The notes below the pieces were generated by a model. The model was given only the letters and a program-made list of their open reading frames with translations. It did no database searches and had not been told where the DNA came from. From Microcaldota archaeon (GTDB lineage Archaea > Micrarchaeota > Micrarchaeia > Micrarchaeales > CABMGC01): 11,973 nt of DNA. Made by a program: the position numbers and the translations under genes. Below, in pieces: positions 1 to 4,889 of the stretch. Position 1 is the first letter of the stretch. Each line of letters starts with the position of its first letter. The stretch is taken from assembly GCA_021845465.1 (NCBI GenBank), contig JAKBRL010000024.1, positions 1 through 11,973 on the forward strand. The letters run 5' to 3'.

Positions 1-22
1 TTACAAGATGAATAGCAGAAAG

Positions 23-43
23 CCCCTAACCTTGAGTTAGGGG
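23..43. repeat. IS200/IS605-type end hairpin, copy 1
   Basis: A perfect 8-bp stem (CCCCTAAC / GTTAGGGG) closes a 5-nt loop, CTTGA. It is followed by GATGAATGCG. Small stem-loops with C-rich/G-rich arms directly after the tnpB stop codon are typical of IS200/IS605-family right ends, where the 3' end also forms the guide (omega) RNA scaffold. A second copy with the same loop and stem design lies 339 bp downstream. The gene that would belong to this end lies left of the window. Structure is seen directly; assignment to IS605 is inference. Confidence 0.5.
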
Positions 44-121
44 ATGAATGCGAAATAATTTTATATTTTGTCATCATAATACCATCAATGTCATCTGCAT
101 ATATCTGAAACACATCCGTGA

Positions 122-349
122 GGAGTGTCCAGAGTTGAGTGCAGATTGCGTCAGGTTAATGTCTGTGGCATGAAACCCGCAGTAGGGAATGCGTCTGCTT
201 CCATCCAAAGAAACAGGTCTAACGACATATCCCGATTGCATACAGACAGGGATGTATGCAAGGAGAGCACTGATACCTCCAAAGAGGCAACGCAAGGATG
301 CTCTGCGACCTTGAAATTCGTAAGGTTCTGTAAATGTAGTGGTCATTGA
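122..349 (+). pseudogene. Probable tnpB 3'-end relic
   Basis: This frame opens after a TGA at 119-121 and runs to a stop at 347-349, ending 12 bp before a C/G-rich hairpin (362-382). Its peptide includes VNVCGMKPAVGNASAS and, further on, TSKEATQGCSATL. A Cys-Gly dipeptide followed by a low-complexity tail with K-x-E-A is what TnpB proteins of the IS200/IS605 family often show after their zinc ribbon. No RuvC or helix-turn-helix part is present, so this would be only a tail fragment. No homology search was possible; position before the hairpin is the best support. The alternative is non-coding DNA. Confidence 0.35.
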
Positions 350-361
350 ATCACCCAGAAC

Positions 362-382
362 CCCCTATCCTTGAGATAGGGG
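362..382. repeat. IS200/IS605-type end hairpin, copy 2
   Basis: A perfect 8-bp stem (CCCCTATC / GATAGGGG) with the same CTTGA loop as the hairpin at 23-43. The 5' flank is also alike (GAA...CAGAA before the C run). The T/A difference in one arm (TAAC versus TATC) is matched in the other arm (GTTA versus GATA), so pairing is kept. It lies 12 bp after the stop of the tnpB-like tail, where an element right end is expected. Confidence 0.5.
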
Positions 383-397
383 AGTATGTCAGATCAA

Positions 398-583
398 TTA
401 AAACACATTATTTAAAACTTCCTTGTCGGAGATGTGCCTGAAGCGCATCTTGTGCTTCGGGCGATGGTCTTCAGGTTCTGCTCCAGTGTCGCGGATATTC
501 GGATTGTATGAAATCCAAACGTTCTTGGCAAACTCTTCAAGCTCAGAAATTATATTATTTAGCGCCGCATCATATTTATAGCG
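398..583 (-). pseudogene. Open frame without start, unknown
   Basis: On the minus strand 61 codons are open between a TGA (584-586) and a TAA (398-400), with no usable start near the upstream end. The peptide looks protein-like in places (SELEEFAKNVWISYNPNI, then GAEPEDHRPKHKMR). The second part is encoded by repeat copy A, and the same frame gives GAEPEDHRPKHKMR again in copy C (3436-3511). This may be a gene relic whose end was spread with the repeat, or a chance frame across a structured repeat. The compensatory changes in the repeat hairpin favour the latter. No family recognised. Confidence 0.2.
424..488 (+). repeat. Module-separating repeat, copy A
   Basis: This copy matches copy C (3436-3500) at 60 of 65 positions. 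It contains a stem GATGTGC (431-437) / GCGCATC (443-449), then CTTGTGCTTCGGGCGATGG and a tail ending CTGCTCCAGTG. Similarity to the other copies stops at 488, before the CCACAAGCTAT found in copies B and C. It lies between the tnpB-like remains and the AbiE operon. In this copy a second pairing is possible, CCTGAAGC (437-444) with GCTTCGGG (454-461). Function unknown. Confidence 0.75.
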
Positions 584-587
584 TCAA

Positions 588-619
588 TGTCGAAAATGTG
601 CCTGACGCACATTTTGTGC
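588..619 (+). repeat. Diverged half-copy of the module repeat (hairpin only)
   Basis: Aligned with 424-455 it matches at 27 of 32 positions with no gap. The stem here is longer and perfect: AAAATGTGC (593-601) and GCACATTTT (607-615). Two differences from copy A fall at paired positions: G431-C449 becomes A595-T613, and the T435-G445 wobble becomes T599-A609. The tail part of the repeat is not recognisable beyond about 620. Confidence 0.6.
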
Positions 620-678
620 ATTGGTGGTGCAGTTATTTTTCAGGAACATTTTTACGGTCGCATGGAATGCCTCAGATA

Positions 679-688
679 AATATAAAAA
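679..688 (+). promoter_or_regulatory. TATA box of the AbiE-like operon
   Basis: The sequence AATATAAAAA resembles an archaeal TATA box. Transcription would start about 25 nt downstream, near 705-712, inside the palindrome at 694-715. That leaves a short leader before the TTG at 726. No other good box lies in the preceding 60 bp. Confidence 0.5.
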
Positions 689-693
689 GACCA

Positions 694-715
694 AAGTTAC
701 ATTATAATGTAACTT
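694..715. promoter_or_regulatory. Perfect 22-bp palindrome, probable operator
   Basis: Each half is AAGTTACATTA read inward, with no mismatch and no spacer. It ends 10 bp before the start of the toxin-like gene and covers the predicted transcription start. AbiEi-type antitoxins are known to repress their own promoters by binding inverted repeats, so this is the natural candidate site for the winged-helix protein encoded at 1379-1966. The palindrome is seen directly; the ligand is inferred. Confidence 0.6.
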
Positions 716-725
716 AGGTAATTAA

Positions 726-1382
726 TTGCATCTTCCCATAATAAAAAGACTGAAGAAAAGAGAGTATAGGGAGATTGCGGCGTTTCAAGATTATGCAATA
801 GATGTCCTGTATAGGTCATACAGCAATATTGTTCTTCATGGAGGCACTGTAATCTGGAGATGCTTTGCAGGAAACCGATTCTCTAATGACATAGATGCCT
901 ATCTGGATTCTAAAATAAGTCTGAAAGACACAAGAGATAAACTGAAATTGGCTGCAGAAGAACAGGGCATTAAACTAGAAAAGGTAAAAGACACCGGAAA
1001 TCTTATGTTTATAGGATTTTCTTTGGATGACATATACCTAAAAGTTGAAATAAGTCATTTTGCAAAGGGACTGAAACCAATAGCTATGCGATTCGAAAGA
1101 GCGGATGGGACATATAGTGACATTATCTCCATATCTGCAAATGATCTGCTTGCAGAAAAAATTGCAGCTTATAGAGACAGGCGCTTCATACGCGATATTT
1201 ATGACATATACATATTGAGCAGCTATATAGAAAGAGACAAGAAGACAATCAGGGAAGTATCGGATTTTCTGAATAAAATGCCTCCACCAGTAAATGAAGA
1301 AGAGCTTGCTTCTCTAATATACAATGGCCCTGTTCCATCTCTCCAGTCAATGCTTATGCAAATAAGAGGTAGGCTATCATGA
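726..1382 (+). CDS. AbiEii-type nucleotidyltransferase, putative toxin
   Basis: This 218-residue protein belongs by motif to the AbiEii/AbiGii (DUF1814) nucleotidyltransferases, cytoplasmic toxins of type IV toxin-antitoxin systems. Characterised relatives use nucleotides and block growth, at least some by modifying tRNA. Visible motifs are GGT at 39-41 with W44, then RFSNDID at 51-57 with the metal-binding Asp pair D55 and D57. A third acidic site is probable in KVEIS (106-110). The family helix AEKIAAYRDRR-x3-DIYDIY spans 143-162. All catalytic positions look intact. The start is TTG at 726, with GGT at 717-719 as a weak ribosome site; no ATG occurs in this frame before residue 94, so TTG is best supported. 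The gene overlaps the next by ATGA. Toxin-first order is the reverse of the classic streptococcal abiEi-abiEii. Confidence 0.85.
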   Translation: MHLPIIKRLKKREYREIAAFQDYAIDVLYRSYSNIVLHGGTVIWRCFAGNRFSNDIDAYLDSKISLKDTRDKLKLAAEEQGIKLEKVKDTGNLMFIGFSLDDIYLKVEISHFAKGLKPIAMRFERADGTYSDIISISANDLLAEKIAAYRDRRFIRDIYDIYILSSYIERDKKTIREVSDFLNKMPPPVNEEELASLIYNGPVPSLQSMLMQIRGRLS

Positions 1383-1966
1383 AATACGTAGGTTATATAA
1401 GAAGCCATTTCAATGATCTAAAATCCCCAATCTTTACAATTCATGAGCTAAAGGCAGTTCTGGGTCTGAAAGGCATAAGTTCTGCCTATCTCAAGAGGCT
1501 GATAAACTACCTGATTAGCAGTGGAGAAATATTAAGGATAAGTAAGGGTGTTTATACATTCCATGATGAGATAACTGTAGTAGGTTTTGCTTTTCGACCC
1601 TTTTATTATGGCCTAGAGAATGCACTCACCATCAGGCGCTTGTGGGAGCAAGGTACCAATCCAATAATAATAACCCCAAATAATGTGAGGCGTGGAATTA
1701 GGACGTTTAGGGGAGGCAATTACAGTGTAATGCCTATACGCAGAAATCTGTTTTTCGGTTATGATTTTGTACAAAGCGGAGGGTTCTGGATACCTGTGTC
1801 AGACTACGAGAAGACAGTTATAGACTTTATCTACTTTAATCACTATCTGCGCAGAGACGTTCTAAAAGCACTAAGGCGCAGTATAGACAAGGGAAAACTT
1901 GCATCATATCTTAAACACTATAATAAAAAGATAAACCTGAGGGTCCTTCAAGAACTTAAATTGTAG
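1379..1966 (+). CDS. AbiEi-type winged-helix antitoxin
   Basis: A 195-residue protein, translationally coupled to the toxin-like gene by a 4-bp ATGA overlap. Residues 1 to about 60 read as a winged helix-turn-helix, with a recognition-helix region (SAYLKRLINYLISSGEILRI) followed by the wing (KGVYTF). The middle holds TPNNVRRGIRTFRG (about 99-112), a pattern common in AbiEi family proteins, and a later SDYEKTVIDFIYF segment fits the family C-terminal domain. AbiEi antitoxins do not bind the toxin stably but counter its effect and repress the operon. The likely operator is the palindrome at 694-715. The gene ends just 10 bp before the tRNA-Asn fragment, so it sits at the very edge of the putative inserted segment. 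Confidence 0.8.
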   Translation: MKYVGYIRSHFNDLKSPIFTIHELKAVLGLKGISSAYLKRLINYLISSGEILRISKGVYTFHDEITVVGFAFRPFYYGLENALTIRRLWEQGTNPIIITPNNVRRGIRTFRGGNYSVMPIRRNLFFGYDFVQSGGFWIPVSDYEKTVIDFIYFNHYLRRDVLKALRRSIDKGKLASYLKHYNKKINLRVLQELKL

Positions 1967-1975
1967 AGTATTTTG

Positions 1976-2017
1976 TTGTTAACCATGAGGTCGCAGGTTC
2001 AATCCCTGCTTCGGGCG
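1976..2017 (+). tRNA. tRNA-Asn(GUU) 3' half only; probable attachment site
   Basis: The piece starts in the anticodon loop (TTGTTAA, anticodon GTT at 1978-1980) and continues with the anticodon-stem 3' arm CCATG, variable loop AGGTC, T stem GCAGG / CCTGC with loop TTCAATC, acceptor 3' strand TTCGGGC and discriminator G2017. No CCA is encoded. The 5' half is absent: the preceding bases are the end of the AbiEi gene, and no GCCCGAA acceptor strand is present. A break in the anticodon loop is the classic footprint of archaeal tyrosine integrases of the SSV type, which rebuild the 3' half of their target tRNA gene. A gene duplication or an unusual split tRNA is less likely. Confidence 0.65.
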
Positions 2018-2053
2018 ATGGTCTTCAAGTTCTGCTCCAGTGCCACAAGCTAT
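2007..2053 (+). repeat. Module-separating repeat, copy B (tail fused to tRNA half)
   Basis: It matches 3465-3511 at 45 of 47 positions (differences at 2012 and 2028). The hairpin half present in the other copies is missing; the tRNA-Asn T arm occupies that place, and the junction falls in TGCTTCGGGCG, shared with copy A. The repeat tail thus directly continues the tRNA 3' end. Its last bases overlap the stop codon (2050-2052) of the minus-strand ATPase gene. Confidence 0.75.
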
Positions 2054-3369
2054 AGCTTCCTATCGTAAGCGCCTAGTGCCCATTGCACGAATGTCAATGT
2101 CTCTACGTCCTTTTCCACAACCGTTTCCCTGCCTATGGCATTGAATGTTATTAGCACACATCTCTCGGGCTTAAGCTCCTTCATCGCGCTTAAGAGAGGT
2201 CTCAGTTCCCTCTCCATATTCTTTTGATTAAGTTCGTAAGTCACCTGTATAAGTTCTCTTATCGATCCGCCTTCTGAAACTACAAAATCAACCTCACCCT
2301 CTTTGTTGTTTAAGTAATTTAGCTCGATAGACGGATTTCTTTCCTTCCTGCGTAGAAGTTCAATTAGGACCATATTTTCTAGCAATTTTCCGTATTCTGG
2401 GCCGGATATCAGCAGAGTTATTATTGCATTGTCAACAACATATAACTTCTTCCTGGACTGATTTGATCTTTTGAAGCCCTTAAAGAATTGCAATAGCTGG
2501 TAGAAGAGAAACGTCTGTTCGCCGAACTTGATAAAATTGCTTATAGTCTGCCTGCTTATCCCGAGGTTCTGGCTCTTGAAGTAGTTGTAGAGTTTCACAG
2601 TGCTGAAACCGCTGCTATACGTGTTAATTGCATATCTGAAGACCATCTCCAGCCTATTTGCATCCTCAACCCTGTACCTGCTTATTATATCCCTGTACAA
2701 TATTGCATCGTAATATGAACTTATTATCCTCTTCTTTGTCTCAATATCTGTCTCAAATGCCGTTTCTGGAAACCCACCATTTGTCATATACTCCCTAGCC
2801 AAGGCATTTATTCTATGACGGTCATCGCTATGCAAGATATTTTTCCCTAGCCTTACGCCTTTTGCTGAGAGAAACTCTCTGAAAGAGAAAGGATATAACA
2901 CATAGGTTATATTTCTCCCCACTAGTGAAGTGGCAATCTCTCTGCTTAGAAGTTTAGAGCTAGATCCCGTTATGAATATCCTGCATTTCTTTGAATCGTA
3001 TGTTCTCCTTACCCACAGTTCCCAGTTTTTCACGTTCTGTATCTCATCCAAGAACAAAAAAATGCCAGAATCCTTTTTAGGCTGCGCCATTTCGTAATAA
3101 GTGCTTAGTATGTCATCAAGGTCGCCACTCTCCAGGTCCATCAACCTATCATCATCAAAATTTATGTAAAGCATGTTTTCCCTAGGCACATCACTTCCAG
3201 CCAGCTTCTTTATCGTGTCGAAAAGCAGATAGGTCTTGCCGGCACGCCTTACTCCTGCTATCGCTATGATCTTGTCTGCATTTAGGTCTATGTTTACATC
3301 TCTCGCTACGGTCTCAGGTAGCTTCCTAGCAAGCCATTCACTTATAATGTAGCGGAACTCCTCTTTCAT
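2050..3369 (-). CDS. AAA ATPase with DUF4143-like C-terminus
   Basis: A 439-residue protein of the archaeal/bacterial AAA_14-DUF4143 ATPase type, common in archaea and often found near mobile DNA; the cellular role is unknown. Walker A is GVRRAGKT at 39-46, Walker B is FLFLDE at 104-109, and a sensor-like ITGSSS lies at 133-138, followed by a segment (YPFSFREFL) typical of the family. The C-terminal half has a winged-helix-like stretch (about 250-290) and, near residue 355, NKEGEVDFVV. That pattern resembles the G-E-x-D-F core of restriction-like nuclease folds, as DUF4143 proteins often carry. Length is normal and no disruption is seen. It runs opposite to AbiE and is framed by repeat copies B and C. 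ATG at 3369 is chosen because TATA and operator-like sequences lie just upstream. Confidence 0.85.
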   Translation of the reverse strand: MKEEFRYIISEWLARKLPETVARDVNIDLNADKIIAIAGVRRAGKTYLLFDTIKKLAGSDVPRENMLYINFDDDRLMDLESGDLDDILSTYYEMAQPKKDSGIFLFLDEIQNVKNWELWVRRTYDSKKCRIFITGSSSKLLSREIATSLVGRNITYVLYPFSFREFLSAKGVRLGKNILHSDDRHRINALAREYMTNGGFPETAFETDIETKKRIISSYYDAILYRDIISRYRVEDANRLEMVFRYAINTYSSGFSTVKLYNYFKSQNLGISRQTISNFIKFGEQTFLFYQLLQFFKGFKRSNQSRKKLYVVDNAIITLLISGPEYGKLLENMVLIELLRRKERNPSIELNYLNNKEGEVDFVVSEGGSIRELIQVTYELNQKNMERELRPLLSAMKELKPERCVLITFNAIGRETVVEKDVETLTFVQWALGAYDRKL

Positions 3370-3370
3370 A

Positions 3371-3405
3371 ATGTCTTATATAGAAGACATAAATATTTAA
3401 ATATT
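3371..3405 (-). promoter_or_regulatory. Promoter and inverted repeat of the ATPase gene
   Basis: Upstream of the ATG at 3369 is an inverted repeat, ATGTCTT (3371-3377) and AAGACAT (3384-3390), with a 6-bp spacer. Next comes a perfect 14-bp AT palindrome at 3392-3405, holding TTTAAATA about 25 nt before the start codon. That spacing suits a TATA box with leaderless transcription. A further AGACATTATAAAA lies at 3417-3429. The inverted repeat would sit between TATA box and start, where a repressor could act. Confidence 0.45.
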
Positions 3406-3435
3406 GCTTTCCTAAAAGACATTATAAAAATGCAC

Positions 3436-3511
3436 TGTCGTAGATGCGCCTGTGGCGCATCTTGTGCTTAGGGCGATGGTCTTCAGGTTCTGCTCCAGTG
3501 CCACAAGCTAT
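3436..3511 (+). repeat. Module-separating repeat, copy C (longest)
   Basis: The fullest copy. It has a perfect stem GATGCGCC (3443-3450) / GGCGCATC (3454-3461) with a 3-nt loop, followed by CTTGTGCTTAGGGCGATGG and the common tail through CCACAAGCTAT. CTTGTG (3461-3466) can also pair with CACAAG (3502-3507), which would enclose the tail. It lies between the ATPase promoter and the IS481-like remnant, and its tail is almost identical to copy B. Confidence 0.75.
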
Positions 3512-3568
3512 TTATATCCATCTATGGCACAGTGTCGCCTGTACAATCCCGAAATAAGTTCCTCACGT

Positions 3569-3603
3569 CAAAGGAGTTATCCTTTGTGAATTCAATAGAA
3601 TTC
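3569..3603 (+). other. Two adjacent small inverted repeats before the transposase start
   Basis: CAAAGGA (3569-3575) pairs with TCCTTTG (3580-3586) across GTTA. Two bases on, GAATTC (3588-3593) and GAATTC (3598-3603) are separated by AATA and abut the ATG at 3604. In RNA these would form two stacked short hairpins that cover the start region. Hairpins that limit transposase translation from read-through transcripts are known in other insertion sequences; a role here is a guess. Confidence 0.35.
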
Positions 3604-4517
3604 ATGAAGAAGTTGAATCAGAGGAAGTTGAGATGGATATTGAAACAAAGGGAAAAAGGAGAGTTATCCACATACAAAATTGCAAAACAACAGGGAGTGT
3701 CGGGTAGATGGGTAAGGGAACTCCATCGAAGATACAAGGACACCCCAATGGCACGTGTAAGGATCACAAAATGTGGTAGAAAAAGATACCTTTGACTAGA
3801 ATCCGAGAGAAGACAATTATGGAGACAAAGACAAAATATCCTGATATTGGGGCCGTAGGTCTGGAGACAATCCTCAAATATGAAGGTGTACGTATTTCGC
3901 ATAACAAAATACATCAATATCTCAAGTCGCAAGGTCTTGCGAGCACATCACCGAAGAAAGGCAAGAGGAGGAAATAAGTCAGATACGAAAGAAAATACTC
4001 GAATTCGTTGTGGCATACTGACTGGCACGAATCTTCAATAGGTCAACTAATTGCATATCTAGACGATGCATCAAGGTATATTGTTGCTTATGGGATCTTT
4101 AGTAATGCAACAACGGAAAACTCCTTGAAGACGTTCTACAAAGGGGTGGATAGGTGTGGAATACCGAAACAGCTCCTTACGGATCACGGAACCCAGTTTT
4201 GCAAGGACGAGAACGACAATTATAGGTTCAGGAATGAGGTCCAGGCGAAGGGAACAGAACTGATACTTGCAAGGGTTAAACATCCGCAAACTAATGGAAA
4301 ACAGGAGAAATTTCATCATGCCTTTGATAGATTATTGCGTTACTTCGGCAACGCAGAGAAGGCAATCTACTACTACAATTTTCAGAGACCACACCGGTCA
4401 CTGGAGAAGGATGGAAGGCCAATTACTCCTTACGAGGCGTTTATACTGAAAGGTGGAAAAGTAGAGAAGAGGTTTTTAAATGAAAAAGCACAAACAAATC
4501 TATCGAGAGGACATTAA
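3604..4517 (+). pseudogene. IS481-like DDE transposase, frameshift plus nonsense
   Basis: The parts join into one DDE transposase. The N-terminal helix-turn-helix (MKKLNQRKLRWIL, then STYKIAKQQGVSGRWVREL) is in one frame to 3795. From about 3785 the reading continues in the -1 frame (IPLTRIREKTIMET, PDIGAVGLETILK). A TAA at 3975-3977 interrupts that second frame, after which the integrase core follows in the same frame. The catalytic triad reads as D in WHTDW, D in LTDHGTQF and E in GKQEKFH, with 40 residues between the last two; the end has FQRPHRSL and RPITPYEAF. The shift falls at GAAAAAG (3779-3785), so loss of one A explains it. ATG 3604 fits the family start; GTG 3532 would add 24 unlikely residues. 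Transposition in cis from this copy is improbable. Confidence 0.8.
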
Positions 4518-4889
4518 TTCAGGATACCACATATCGAAATGTCGTATAAAACTTATCCGCCTGCTTCGGGTGTTCAGATTTGAGGTAAATTATCAGGCAC
4601 AACGTTTTTTCCAATATAGTATATATATCGTCCTGCAATGTATCACAGAAATTCCCAAAAAACTGTGTAAATGAATAAATATGGTGTGCGATAAAATTTA
4701 TTTATCTAGATATTTGTTAATAGATTCAGGTAAATAATCAGGCTTGCGGGAATACGGCGTTATAGTGAAGGAAGACATAGGGCAGAACGCGGGATTACCA
4801 TTCTCGTGGAATAGCTGGAAACAAATAATAGACTGTTATCAATACAGGACGGAAACTCGTATACTGCAACACCAAAAACTGCTGCTTTC
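4518..4889. other. Gene-free stretch
   Basis: Short open frames here (4480-4674, 4744-4962) have no recognisable motif, and one simply overlaps the transposase end. The stretch holds the likely right end of the IS481-like element, an imperfect direct repeat, and AT-rich DNA around 4675-4735 (GATAAAATTTATTTATC) that could carry a promoter for the gene downstream. Confidence 0.5.
4576..4743 (+). repeat. Imperfect 22-bp direct repeat pair
   Basis: AGATTTGAGGTAAATTATC, then AGGC (4576-4598), recurs as AGATTCAGGTAAATAATC, then AGGC (4722-4743), with one deletion and two or three mismatches. The first copy includes the proposed IS right end. The second may be the right end of another, deleted copy of the same element, or a duplication of the flank. 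Confidence 0.5.

Larger units (their letters stand above)
3533..4601 (+). mobile_element. IS481-like insertion sequence, degraded; ends tentative
   Basis: The transposase remnant (3604-4517) identifies the element. Possible ends are TGTCGCCTGTACAATC reading in from 3533 and TGTGCCTGATAATTT reading in from 4601 on the other strand; both begin with TGT and share GCCTG, but the match is imperfect. No target duplication is visible next to these ends. The resulting length, about 1.07 kb, suits IS481 elements. The ends could be wrong by tens of bases. Confidence 0.4.

Noticed and set aside
74..346. A 90-codon minus-strand frame between the two IS605-like hairpins
   Set aside because: No recognisable motif or promoter; the opposite frame fits an element end better because its stop lies just before a hairpin.
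508..717. A 69-codon plus-strand frame before the AbiE operon
   Set aside because: It runs through the diverged repeat hairpin and the operator palindrome, has no motif, and overlaps the opposite-strand relic frame.
1976..2017. Functional split (trans-spliced) tRNA half
   Set aside because: The break lies 5' of the anticodon, not at the canonical splice site between positions 37 and 38, and no flanking leader complement is visible; an attachment-site remnant is simpler.
424..3511. CRISPR array
   Set aside because: Repeat copies are more than a kilobase apart and enclose whole genes; no regular short spacers.
3792..3977. A separate TTG-start gene inside the IS element
   Set aside because: Its product is the missing middle of the transposase, so it is a frameshifted piece, not an independent gene.
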